In this document: one piece after another, positions 7,647 to 16,480 of the stretch
Numbering within the stretch: position 1 is the first letter of the stretch
How the letters are laid out: every line of letters begins with the position of its first letter
Program-made: the position numbers and the translations under genes
Assembly (NCBI RefSeq): GCF_001687365.1
Contig: NZ_LGLV01000011.1
Coordinates: 124,001-188,000, forward strand
DNA from: Pararhizobium polonicum
Lineage (GTDB): Bacteria > Pseudomonadota > Alphaproteobacteria > Rhizobiales > Rhizobiaceae
DNA length: 64,000 bases
Direction of reading: 5' to 3'
Notes under the pieces: model-generated
What the model saw: the letters and a program-made list of their open reading frames with translations, nothing else
What the model was told of the DNA's origin: nothing
Database searches by the model: none

Positions 7647-10469
7647 TTAGACAATCAGGAAGTCAGCATTTGTCAACGCTAGGCCGGTACTCACCTTCGC
7701 AAACAATACGCTGCCACCCGCACCAGTGCCATTGGAGTCATAGTAAAGTTCGCCGGTGTCGCTTTCGTAGATGATACGGTCGGAGGCATCGCCTGCGAGG
7801 CCCGTCGTGTTGGATCGGAATGCCGATGCTGCGAGCACGCCAACTGCGCCGATCGCGGTAAATATTGCGTCGTCCAAGGAGATTGTGTCCGCGGACACAT
7901 TGAAGTCCGTAATGGTATCGACGTTTGTGGTCGCGCTTAGCGCCCTGTTAAACGCGAATGTATCATTGCCGGAGCCGCCGGTCAGGGTATCGTTACCCCC
8001 GTATCCTTTCAGGACATCGTTGCCGGCGCGACCGAGTATCGTATTGTTGCCGTTGTTTCCGTAAAGAGAATCGTTGAAAATGGAGCCGGTCAGATTTTCA
8101 ATCGATGAGTAGGTGTCACCGGCGGCTTGACCAGTGTTGACCGTTGCGTCTGATAGGCTCGCAATGACGGCAGAGGTCGCGTCGAAATAGGAGGCTGTGT
8201 CTGATCCGGCACCGCCGGACAGTATATCCGCACCATTGCCACCGTTGAGCGTGTCGTTTCCGTTCTCGCCAGTCAGCGTGTCGTTGCCGGAAAAGGCCCT
8301 GATCGAATCGTTTCCGTCACCTCCCTTGATAGTATTGACACCAGAAGTACCATTCAGGTTGTCGTTGAAATTAGAGCCGGTGAGGTTTTCAATCGACGAG
8401 TATGTATCACCGGCGGCTGCGCCGGTGTTGATCGTAGAGTCCACCAAGCTTGCAGTGACGGCAGCGGCCGCGTCGAAATAGGAGGCGGTATCTGAACCGG
8501 TGCCGCCGGACAAGGCATCCGCGCCATTGCCGCCGACCAATGTGTCATTTCCGGCGTCTCCAGACAAAGCGTCGTTGCCGGAGCGGCCTTCAAGCGTATT
8601 GCTCGCTGTGTCGCCGGTGATGACGTCGTTGAGTGAGCCGCCGGTAACGTTTTCGACACCGGAAACCGTCAGCGCCGGACCGAAAGTGCCGCCAACACTG
8701 TCAAACACCTGCAGCGTGCCTGCTCCAAGATCAATGTTGATGCGCTGGTTGGTGTAAGCGAACACGTAGCGATCGGTCCCGCTGCCTCCCACGACGTTGT
8801 CAGCAAATTGGCCGTCACGGACAATGATGGTGTCGTTGCCGGCGCCCGCATTGATCGTGTCCGTCGAGAAGCCGCCTTCGATCGTGTCGTTGCCGTCGAG
8901 CGCGGTGATGATGTTCTCATTGCTGTTGCCAAAGATCTTGTCGGCGTTGTTGGTGGCGATGATGTTTTCGAAACCGGTCATGGTCTCACTGTCTACCGCA
9001 TCGGAAGCAAGGCCGTTGAGGAGGTCGAAGGTCGCGCCGGAGACGCCCGAGAGGCTCCAGTCGATTGTATCGTTACCATTGCCACCGTCATGAACATCAT
9101 CATTGATCGGCGAAACGACGATCAGCGTGTCGTCACCGTTGCCGCCGAAATATTGCTTGATGCTGCCGCTCTCCGTGATGATGTCATTTCCGTCGTGGCC
9201 GAAAACCTTGCTGGCACTGCCGTTTGCGGTAAAGACATCGTTGCCGATCGTGCCTACTTGCTCGGAGTTTGGCGCGTAGACGGCAGTCGTGTTGACGGTA
9301 TCGCGGGTGTCCATGATTTTCACGCGGATATCGCCACCGTCATTCCAGGTGACCGAGAAGCGGCCGTCTTGGAAGGCTGCCAGCTCAATTTCGGTAATTG
9401 AGGTACCGCCACTGTTGTCGACAACGAATTCACCGGAAACCGTGAACACGTTCTGGCCGGAGACGCTGTAGCGCTGGCCGACGATCTGGCCGCTGGTGTC
9501 GTCATCCCAGACGAGAATGAAAGTGCCGTCGGCAAGGCCGATGACGGCTGGCTCGTTCTGGGAATTGGCCAAAGAGGTGACGCCCGCGTTGAAGGGACCA
9601 CCACCGGTCAGTGCGGCCCCATTGCCGTCGAAGACGCGGAATTTGATGTCGCCCGCGTTGGAGCTGATCGCATATGCGACAACAAAGCCACCGCCGGCGA
9701 GCGCAGTAACCTGCGGATCGTTAAACTCGGTTCCAGAGTCTACGGTGCCGCTGGTAACCGCGACGCCGGTGCTGTCGCGGATATCAAACAATATGGAGTC
9801 GTTGGCCGGTGACGGATTGTTGTTGCTGTAGACGATGACGTAGTTGCCGTTGGTCATGGCGGCCACGTCCGGTCCGCTAGCGTCCTCGCCGGTCCCTGTT
9901 GCACCGGCGAAGAGGGTGATTTCAGCGCCCACCGTGTTGGTCGTCGGATTGTAGGTGCGGATGATAATGTTGTCGGAACCGTCAGCGTTGACAGTGTGAT
10001 AGGCCGCGAGCACCGATGTCGATGATACCGAAGCGATCGAAGGATCTTGTGGGTTCGGGGCGCCGTTGTCGAAGAAGAGATCGTTGCTGCCGACCGATGT
10101 AACCACGAAGGTAGCCGGGTTGAAGCTGTAGGTCTCAATATCGAGGTCGTCGAAGCTTCCCAACTCATCGTAGGCAATGACGAAGCCGCCATCGCTCAGT
10201 GCTGTTACCGTCGGATTGAACTCGCTGTCACCAGTATTGCGTGTATTCAGGCGAATTTCGTCTGTGACTGCATTCCCCTGTGAATCGAAAATCCGGCCGA
10301 TGATATCAGTGCCGGCCGGTGATCCGGGAACGGACGAATCGTCGCTGTCGGTCCAGACAACCAGGAAGTAGCCACTGGCGAGTTGGGTGATGACAGGATC
10401 GGATTGCGACCCTGTCGCGTTGAGGTTGGCGATGAAGTCTTCGCGCCAGGTTACAGGAGTGTTGGGCAT
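7647..10469 (-). CDS. Secreted RTX-type calcium-binding repeat protein
   Basis: A 940-residue protein without a Sec signal. The N-terminal half holds repeats such as GGFVIAYDE, GGFVVAY and GTFILVWDD, seen in beta-propeller-like alphaproteobacterial surface proteins. From about residue 430 on it has many nonapeptide GGxGxDxhx repeats (GGNGNDT, GAGNDTI, GRSGNDAL), which bind calcium and fold as a parallel beta roll. The end is hydrophobic (ALTNADFLIV), as in type I secretion signals. A 97-residue unit is repeated. The start at 10469 has GGAGAAA about 8 bases upstream. No hlyB/hlyD-type exporter genes lie nearby. The substrate or adhesive target is unknown. Confidence 0.88.
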   Translation of the reverse strand: MPNTPVTWREDFIANLNATGSQSDPVITQLASGYFLVVWTDSDDSSVPGSPAGTDIIGRIFDSQGNAVTDEIRLNTRNTGDSEFNPTVTALSDGGFVIAYDELGSFDDLDIETYSFNPATFVVTSVGSNDLFFDNGAPNPQDPSIASVSSTSVLAAYHTVNADGSDNIIIRTYNPTTNTVGAEITLFAGATGTGEDASGPDVAAMTNGNYVIVYSNNNPSPANDSILFDIRDSTGVAVTSGTVDSGTEFNDPQVTALAGGGFVVAYAISSNAGDIKFRVFDGNGAALTGGGPFNAGVTSLANSQNEPAVIGLADGTFILVWDDDTSGQIVGQRYSVSGQNVFTVSGEFVVDNSGGTSITEIELAAFQDGRFSVTWNDGGDIRVKIMDTRDTVNTTAVYAPNSEQVGTIGNDVFTANGSASKVFGHDGNDIITESGSIKQYFGGNGDDTLIVVSPINDDVHDGGNGNDTIDWSLSGVSGATFDLLNGLASDAVDSETMTGFENIIATNNADKIFGNSNENIITALDGNDTIEGGFSTDTINAGAGNDTIIVRDGQFADNVVGGSGTDRYVFAYTNQRINIDLGAGTLQVFDSVGGTFGPALTVSGVENVTGGSLNDVITGDTASNTLEGRSGNDALSGDAGNDTLVGGNGADALSGGTGSDTASYFDAAAAVTASLVDSTINTGAAAGDTYSSIENLTGSNFNDNLNGTSGVNTIKGGDGNDSIRAFSGNDTLTGENGNDTLNGGNGADILSGGAGSDTASYFDATSAVIASLSDATVNTGQAAGDTYSSIENLTGSIFNDSLYGNNGNNTILGRAGNDVLKGYGGNDTLTGGSGNDTFAFNRALSATTNVDTITDFNVSADTISLDDAIFTAIGAVGVLAASAFRSNTTGLAGDASDRIIYESDTGELYYDSNGTGAGGSVLFAKVSTGLALTNADFLIV
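8089..8543. repeat. Two 291-bp-spaced internal repeats in the RTX gene
   Basis: Segments at about 8089-8252 and 8380-8543 are closely similar at a constant offset of 291 bases (97 codons). Both encode GSDTASYFDA, a variable middle, then AGDTYSSIENLTGS. This is an in-frame tandem duplication within the beta-roll region. Confidence 0.8.
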
Positions 10470-11335
10470 GGTACATTTCTCCGATAAATTGCGTAATGCG
10501 CCCAATGCGCATCACTTCTCTTTCGAATGCTTGTCCTGCTGTTTCTTCTGCGCTTTCGTGACGGCGATCGGCGGACGCGAAAGCATATTTTCGGCAATAC
10601 TCTTCCGTGGATCGGCCGCAGGGAATCCAGCCGAAACTCTTCGCATTACCGTCATTGGTAGCCGATGGAATATTCTTGGAGTGGGAGCGTATCTGCGGCT
10701 TCGTCATGCATTTGCGTCGTCGATTCAAAATTCGATCCGTAATGGCGAAATCAAACTTTAATTTTAGCAGAGCAATTGAAGTGACTGCCGTCAGAAACGG
10801 AGGGAGCTTAGTCCGGAGGCTCGTCAAAAGCCTGATGTATCGGATAATCCGTTCTGCCCCAAGACTGTTGAAGCAGAAGAAGTAAATTCCCTCGCACCCG
10901 GTTTTTCATCACACCTCCCTCGATGCGCCGGATCTCCCGCCCGGCGTTACATCAACTGTCGTTGTTTGACGCAGTTTCTCTTGTAGAAGCAAAGTAGTAC
11001 GGAGTCTGGAAATGTTCTTAATTGTTATTTTTGAATATTATTTATTTAATATAAAAGCTTGTGTGGTGTTGTCTGTATAATTCTGATGTTGATCAATATT
11101 TCAGAAAAACTCTAAGAGAATGACGCTTGTCTGTAATGGTTTATTCGTGTGCCGAGAGAAAAATACTGATATTTAAATTATGCATTCAAGAGAATAAAAT
11201 TGAGAATTCCACTCGGCTTATTCCGTAGAAGATATTATTTTAAGCTAATTTAGTAGGTTTGACAAGCCTATAGCCTCGCGCTTGGAATTTCTCGCGCACG
11301 TAGCCATGTTGCGGCCTTACGGTCTTAGAATGGGC
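10470..11335. other. Long AT-rich intergenic region
   Basis: About 865 bases separate the start of the RTX gene from the 3' end of sthA. From about 10980 to 11280 the sequence is strikingly AT-rich compared with the rest of the window (runs such as ATTATTTATTTAATATAAAA). No supported gene is present; short open frames at 10607-10885 lack support. It probably holds the promoter and regulatory sites of the RTX gene. Confidence 0.6.
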
Positions 11336-12742
11336 TTACGCCTTCGCGCCGATCTCGCCCATCCGGTTGCCGGCGTCGAGGCCTGCGATCTTGTAGGCTT
11401 CGGCCAGTGTCGGGTAGTTGAAGGTGTTTTCGACGAAATACTCGACGGTGCCTTTCAGGTTGAGCACAGCCTGTCCGATATGGACGAGCTCCGTCGCACC
11501 TTCGCCGACGATGTGGACGCCGAGCAGGCGCCGGGTCTTCAGCGAGAAGATCAGCTTCAAGAGCCCCGAATCGAGCCCCATGATGTGGCCGCGCGATGTC
11601 TCCCGGAAGCGGGCGATGCCGCATTCATAAGGAATACCGCGCTCCTTGACCTCTTCCTCGGTCAGGCCGCAGGTCGAGATTTCCGGTACGGCATAGATGC
11701 CATAGGGGAAGAATTTCGGCGGTTCCTTGGCGATGGCGCCGACGGCGACGCGGGCTGCGATGCGGCCCTGTTCCATCGAGGTGGAGGCAAGGCTGGGGAA
11801 GCCGACGACGTCGCCCGCCGCGTAGATGTTCGGAACCGAGGTCTGGAATGTTTCCGGATTGACGCTGAGCCGCCCGCGGCTGTCGGCTTCAAGGCCGGCT
11901 GCTGCCAGATTGAGCGAATCCGTTGCGCCCATGCGGCCTGCGGCGAACAAGACCATTTCGCAGCTGATCACGCGGCCGCTGTCGAGCGTGATCGCGCATT
12001 TGCCGTCGGGCGTCCGCTCCACCTTGTCTGCCTTTTGCCCCAGATGCAGCTTCATGTTGCGGTCGCGCAGCTGATAGGTGAAATCCTCGACGATTTCCTT
12101 GTCGATGAAGTCGAGCATGGTCGCCTTCGGATCGATCAGCGTCACCTGCGTATCCAGCGCGCTGAAGATCGTCGCATATTCGATGCCGATGACGCCGGCG
12201 CCGATGACAGCCAACGAGCGCGGCAGCTCCTCGATTTCCAGAAGCTCGTCGCTATCGAGCACCGTCTTTCCGTCGAACGGAATGTAATCCGGACGGAAGG
12301 GTTTGGTGCCGACGGCCAGCAGGATGCTGGTTGCGGAAACCTGGATGATTTCTCCGTCTTCCTTGGCGATCTGCATCGTCTGCGGGTCGATGAAGCTCGC
12401 CTTGCCGCGAATATGCTGGACGCGGTTGCGGGCGAACTGGTGTTCGAGCACCTCGACCTCATGATCGAGCGTGATCAGAAGACGCCGGCGCAGATCGTCG
12501 GCGCTGATTTCTTCCTTGACGCGGTAGGCCCGCCCGTAAAAGCCGCGTTCGCGCCAGCCGGTCAGGTTCAGCGCGGTTTCGCGAAGGGTTTTGGAGGGAA
12601 TGGTGCCGGTATGGACCGAGACGCCGCCGACCCGCTTTCCCTGTTCGATGACAAGAACCTTCTTGCCCAGTTTGGCGGCCTGAATGGCGGCCCTGCGTCC
12701 TGCTGGACCACTGCCGACAACCACGAGATCGTACTGGTTCAT
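11336..12742 (-). CDS. sthA: Soluble pyridine nucleotide transhydrogenase SthA
   Basis: SthA is a cytoplasmic FAD enzyme that moves hydride between NADPH and NAD+, helping to balance the two pools. The 468-residue protein has the FAD motif GSGPAG (residues 10-15), a central NAD-binding motif (GAGVIGIEYA) and the C-terminal dimerisation domain. The segment GGVSVHTGTIPSKTL aligns with the redox disulfide of dihydrolipoamide dehydrogenases but has no cysteine pair, which separates SthA from those enzymes. GGAAA lies upstream of the start at 12742. It stands alone; the long AT-rich region lies past its 3' end. Confidence 0.93.
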   Translation of the reverse strand: MNQYDLVVVGSGPAGRRAAIQAAKLGKKVLVIEQGKRVGGVSVHTGTIPSKTLRETALNLTGWRERGFYGRAYRVKEEISADDLRRRLLITLDHEVEVLEHQFARNRVQHIRGKASFIDPQTMQIAKEDGEIIQVSATSILLAVGTKPFRPDYIPFDGKTVLDSDELLEIEELPRSLAVIGAGVIGIEYATIFSALDTQVTLIDPKATMLDFIDKEIVEDFTYQLRDRNMKLHLGQKADKVERTPDGKCAITLDSGRVISCEMVLFAAGRMGATDSLNLAAAGLEADSRGRLSVNPETFQTSVPNIYAAGDVVGFPSLASTSMEQGRIAARVAVGAIAKEPPKFFPYGIYAVPEISTCGLTEEEVKERGIPYECGIARFRETSRGHIMGLDSGLLKLIFSLKTRRLLGVHIVGEGATELVHIGQAVLNLKGTVEYFVENTFNYPTLAEAYKIAGLDAGNRMGEIGAKA

Positions 12743-13001
12743 GGGGCGTTTCCGGTGATGGAGAAAGAATCATTGTGCGCTGCGGCAAATGTCGCTCGCA
12801 AGCGTCTATATCGTCAATCTTACAGTTTAATAAAGCTTTATGCGCCGCCATCAGGCTGCGGATGCTTATTTTATGGAATGCGATTATATTTAAGCTGGGA
12901 GCAATATGCAGCCCCCGGAAGGGATGCATTTGTACTGTTGATATTTGATACTGGATAGGCCTGACCGGTGACGCCCGGTTTCTGCAACGGGAGAGATGGC
13001 G

Positions 13002-14066
13002 ATGGCTTTGCAAGAAACCGGTGACCCGCAGAGACACGAGCCGCTTATGCCTTCGAGCGATGACGCGGGGACGGCTCCCGCCAAGCCCCCGACGCGTCCG
13101 GGTGTTGTCGCGGCCGCCGTCTACGAACACGGCCAGCGCATTCTCGATATCGAAATAAAGGATGCGCACACGTGGAAAGGCCGCGACAAGGCGGTGGTCT
13201 GGATCGGTCTGCATGAGCCGGACGAGGCGCTGTTGCGGGAGGTCCAGGCAGAATTCGGCCTGCACGAACTTGCGATCGAGGATGCCGGCCATGCCCACCA
13301 GCGCCCCAAGCTGGAAATCTATGGCGACGCCATCTTCGTCGTGGCACGCACGGCCCATATGATGGGCGAGGAAATCGTCTTCGGCGAAACGCATCTGTTT
13401 GTCGGCCGCGGTTATGTCGTCTCGGTGCGCCATGGCCCTTCGACATCCTACAATCTGGTGCGGCAGCGGTGCGAGGCTTCGCCGGCGGCGCTGGCACATG
13501 GCGAGAACTACATCCTCTATTCGATCCTCGATTTCATCGTCGATAACTACATGCCGGTCGTCGAGGGCATCCACGCCGAGGTTGAGGAACTGGAGGAGCG
13601 GGTGCTGCGCGACCGGCTCGACAAGAAGGATATCGAACGGCTCTATTTCCTGCGCCGCAGCCTGCTTCGCCTGCGCAATGCCGTGGTTCCGCTGGTCGAT
13701 GTCTGCCGGCGGCACGAGCATCTCGATCTTCCCGGTATGGACGCGACGCTGCATGCGCTGTTTCGCGACGTTACCGACCATGTGCGCCGCGTGCAGGAGG
13801 ATATCGACACGTTACGGGAAGTGCTGGCTTTCACCTTCGAAGCCAGCCTGATGATCGGCCAGTCCGAGCAGACCGAGATTTCCCGCAAGCTGGCGTCGTG
13901 GGCGGCGATCCTGGCCGTCCCGACGGCGATTGCCGGTATCTACGGCATGAATTTCGAAGACATGCCCGAACTGAAGATCAAGTATGGCTACTTCGTCATC
14001 CTCGGGTTCATCATTGTGGTGTGCAGCCTGCTTTACCGGATGTTCCGGCGGGCCAAATGGCTCTGA
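13002..14066 (+). CDS. corA: CorA-family magnesium/cobalt transport protein
   Basis: CorA forms a pentameric inner-membrane channel for Mg2+ and Co2+. The 354-residue product has a large cytoplasmic N-terminal domain, a long stalk helix, and two C-terminal membrane helices; the signature GMN occurs in YGMNFEDMPEL near residue 315, at the end of the first helix. GGGAGAG lies about 8 bases before ATG 13002; ATG 12996 in frame is only 2 bases from that site and so less likely. It converges on radC with a 12-base gap. Confidence 0.92.
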   Translation: MALQETGDPQRHEPLMPSSDDAGTAPAKPPTRPGVVAAAVYEHGQRILDIEIKDAHTWKGRDKAVVWIGLHEPDEALLREVQAEFGLHELAIEDAGHAHQRPKLEIYGDAIFVVARTAHMMGEEIVFGETHLFVGRGYVVSVRHGPSTSYNLVRQRCEASPAALAHGENYILYSILDFIVDNYMPVVEGIHAEVEELEERVLRDRLDKKDIERLYFLRRSLLRLRNAVVPLVDVCRRHEHLDLPGMDATLHALFRDVTDHVRRVQEDIDTLREVLAFTFEASLMIGQSEQTEISRKLASWAAILAVPTAIAGIYGMNFEDMPELKIKYGYFVILGFIIVVCSLLYRMFRRAKWL

Positions 14067-14078
14067 CGCAGCATTCAG

Positions 14079-14870
14079 TCAGATCAGCCGCAGACTTTTG
14101 AGGCTGGCATGGCCATCCTTGCCGATGATGATGTGGTCGTGCACGGTAATCTCCAGCGGCTTGGCGATATCGACGATCAGCCTGGTCATCTCGATATCGG
14201 CGCGCGATGGCGCCGGATCGCCGGATGGGTGGTTGTGGACGAGAATCAGGGCCGTCGCAGACAGTTCCAGAGCCCGCTTCACCACTTCGCGCGGGTAGAC
14301 CGGGGTGTGATCGATCGTGCCGGTCTGCTGCACCTCGTCGGCGATCAGCGCATTGCGCTTGTCGAGAAACAGGATGCGGAACTGCTCGCGGGTTTCATGC
14401 GCCATCGCGGCGTGGCAATAATCGATCACGGATGACCAGGAGGCCAGCACCTGTTTGCCTTTGAGGCCGCTCTTCAGCGTGCGATGGGTCACCGTCGAAA
14501 TGAGCTTCAGGTCGAACGCGACGGCCTCGCCAATGCCTTTGACCTCCTGCAGCAGAGCCGGCGAGGCACCGAAGACGCCGGCAAGCGTGCCGAAACGCTC
14601 GAGCAGCGCCTTGGCGATCGGCTTGGTGTCGCGGCGCGGGATCAGTCGGAACAACAGCAGTTCGAGGATTTCGTAATCGGCCAGCGCCGTATCGCCATGC
14701 TCCCTGTAACGGGTTCTCAGGCGGTCTCGATGGCCGTGATAATGCGCGTCGTCCTGCTGTACCGCGGCTATCGCGGCCCCTGCGCGTTTTGGCTGCTGCC
14801 CGGCGAAAAAGCCCCTCTCATCGGCCGGTTGCGAAGTGTCGCCATCGGGAGAGAAAGGGGGCTTGGTCAT
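14079..14870 (-). CDS. radC: RadC family JAB-domain protein
   Basis: RadC proteins carry a JAB/MPN metalloprotease-like domain. Despite the old name, a role in DNA repair is not supported, and their function is open. The 263-residue protein has an N-terminal helix-hairpin-helix-like part ([20 protein letters not shown], then a GIGEA turn) and the metal site [14 protein letters not shown] near residues 212-225. The first 40 residues are low in conservation. It starts 8 bases after the map stop, so it is co-transcribed as the last gene of the phaC-sfsA-map-radC run. Confidence 0.9.
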   Translation of the reverse strand: MTKPPFSPDGDTSQPADERGFFAGQQPKRAGAAIAAVQQDDAHYHGHRDRLRTRYREHGDTALADYEILELLLFRLIPRRDTKPIAKALLERFGTLAGVFGASPALLQEVKGIGEAVAFDLKLISTVTHRTLKSGLKGKQVLASWSSVIDYCHAAMAHETREQFRILFLDKRNALIADEVQQTGTIDHTPVYPREVVKRALELSATALILVHNHPSGDPAPSRADIEMTRLIVDIAKPLEITVHDHIIIGKDGHASLKSLRLI

Positions 14871-14878
14871 TGTATGCC

Positions 14879-15706
14879 CTATGCTGGCAGCCCCGGACGG
14901 TCGAGGCCGCCCGGCGACAGGGTGAAGATCTCGCAGCCATCGGCGGTGACCCCGACCGCGTGCTCGTATTGCGCCGACAGCGACCGGTCACGGGTGACGG
15001 CCGTCCAGCCGTCGGCCAGCACCTTCACGTGCGGGCGGCCGAGGTTGATCATCGGCTCGATCGTGAAGATCATGCCTTCGCGCATTTCCGGCCCCTCGTT
15101 CGCCCGGCCGTAATGCAGGATGTTCGGGGCGTCATGAAACAGCCGGCCGACGCCATGGCCGCAGAAGTCGCGCACCACCGAGCAGCGTTCGGCTTCCGCG
15201 AAGGTCTGGATGGCTTCGCCGATGGCGCCGGTGCGCGCGCCCGGCTTGACGGCGGCGATGCCGCGCATCAGGCATTCGTGGGTGACTTCGAGCAGGCGCT
15301 GGGCCGCGCGCTTGATTTCGCCGACCGGATACATCCGGCTGGAATCGCCGTGCCAGCCGTCGATGATGTAGGTCACGTCGATATTGACGATATCGCCTTC
15401 ACGCAGCGGCTTCTCGTTGGGAATGCCGTGGCAGACGACGTGATTGATCGAGGTGCAGGACGATTTGGTGTAGCCGCGATAGTTCAGTGTCGCGGGCAGG
15501 GCGCCGTGATCCATGCCGAATTCGAACACGAAACGGTCGATCTCGTCGGTCGTCACGCCGGGTTGCACCCGGCTTGCCAGTTCGTCGAGGCAGCGCGCGG
15601 TGATCTGGCAGGCACGCTTGATCCCGGCAAAATCCTCGGGCGTATAGAGACGGATGACGCCGGTATTCTTGAGGGGCGCTGATGCAGCCTCGATATAAGT
15701 GACCAT
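14879..15706 (-). CDS. map: Type I methionine aminopeptidase
   Basis: The enzyme removes the initiator methionine from nascent proteins in the cytoplasm and uses two divalent metals. The 275-residue protein shows the expected ligands and neighbours: the [20 protein letters not shown] segment, the second Asp in [13 protein letters not shown], the catalytic His in [13 protein letters not shown], and Glu in FTIEPMI and near the end. It is somewhat longer than E. coli Map (264) at the N terminus. It lies 30 bases after sfsA and 8 bases before radC. Confidence 0.95.
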   Translation of the reverse strand: MVTYIEAASAPLKNTGVIRLYTPEDFAGIKRACQITARCLDELASRVQPGVTTDEIDRFVFEFGMDHGALPATLNYRGYTKSSCTSINHVVCHGIPNEKPLREGDIVNIDVTYIIDGWHGDSSRMYPVGEIKRAAQRLLEVTHECLMRGIAAVKPGARTGAIGEAIQTFAEAERCSVVRDFCGHGVGRLFHDAPNILHYGRANEGPEMREGMIFTIEPMINLGRPHVKVLADGWTAVTRDRSLSAQYEHAVGVTADGCEIFTLSPGGLDRPGLPA

Positions 15707-15736
15707 TACAATACTTTCAGTTGTCTTTCTTAAATG

Positions 15737-16456
15737 TCATAGATCAGCACAGGCGGGTTCGTCCATCGGGATCAGGCCGTCAGGCGCAATTTGCTGCGGC
15801 GAAACCCGGCATTTGACGGCAAAGGCTTCAACCCCGCGCTGCATCGCGCGCCGGAATGCCGTGGCATAAAGCGGATCGAGATCGTCGCAGATCCTGAAGG
15901 TAGCGCAGTCGTCACGCTGGATGAGGTAGATCATGATGGCGCGGTGACCCGCTTCGACCATGTCGCCGAGCTCTTCCAGATGCTTTGCACCACGGGCCGT
16001 CGGGCTGTCTGGAAATTCGGCAAGGCCGGTTGTGCGGCTGAAATGCACGTTCTTGACCTCGACATAGGCGCGGCCGCGCTCCGGATCGGTCAGAAGCAGA
16101 TCGATGCGGGAGTTGCGGCCGTATTTCTGTTCGCGCTGCACCGTCGAATAGAGATGAAGGTCGCCGATCTGCCCGGCACGGATTGCCTCTTCCGCCAGCC
16201 GGTTCGGCAGGCCGGTGTTGATGCCGACGACGGTGTCTGCCACCTCCACCATTTCGAACATATGGCGGTATTTCCGTGTCGGGCTGTCGTGCTCGGACAG
16301 CCAGATGCGTGAGCCGGGCGTCGTCAACCCGCGCATCGAGCCGGTATTGGGGCACGAGCCGGTAATCGCGCTTCCATCGTCAAGTACGGCATCGAAGAGA
16401 AAGCGTTTGTAGCGCTGAATGAGGATGGCGGGAACCAGCGGCCTGTCGAAAAGCAT
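15737..16456 (-). CDS. sfsA: SfsA family protein (sugar fermentation stimulation homologue)
   Basis: SfsA proteins have a nuclease-like fold and bind DNA; the E. coli gene was found through effects on maltose metabolism, and its true role is unclear. The 239-residue sequence has the family blocks GSCPNTGSM (residues 33-41), NTGLPNRL and the nuclease-like core RIDLLLTD...YVEVKNV, where Asp, Glu and Lys would form the active site. It starts 24 bases after the phaC stop and is probably translated from the same mRNA. There is no strong ribosome binding site at the start. Confidence 0.92.
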   Translation of the reverse strand: MLFDRPLVPAILIQRYKRFLFDAVLDDGSAITGSCPNTGSMRGLTTPGSRIWLSEHDSPTRKYRHMFEMVEVADTVVGINTGLPNRLAEEAIRAGQIGDLHLYSTVQREQKYGRNSRIDLLLTDPERGRAYVEVKNVHFSRTTGLAEFPDSPTARGAKHLEELGDMVEAGHRAIMIYLIQRDDCATFRICDDLDPLYATAFRRAMQRGVEAFAVKCRVSPQQIAPDGLIPMDEPACADL

Positions 16457-16480
16457 CTATGTCAAATGTCCGTTGTTTGA

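Noticed and set aside
5999-7654. 551-residue frame on the minus strand over tig
   Set aside because: It is the antisense of the trigger factor gene, low in complexity and rich in Phe, Leu and Asp, which follows from the Lys/Glu/Ala codon use of tig.
10607-10885. 92-residue frame (with an inner ATG at 10742) in the AT-rich intergenic region
   Set aside because: No ribosome binding site of note, no helix or domain, and a basic, low-support composition. It could be a small real gene, but nothing beyond the open frame shows it.
12459-13781. 440-residue frame on the minus strand over corA and sthA
   Set aside because: It is the antisense shadow of corA joined to a shifted frame of sthA; the composition is rich in Arg, His and Gln, with no domain.
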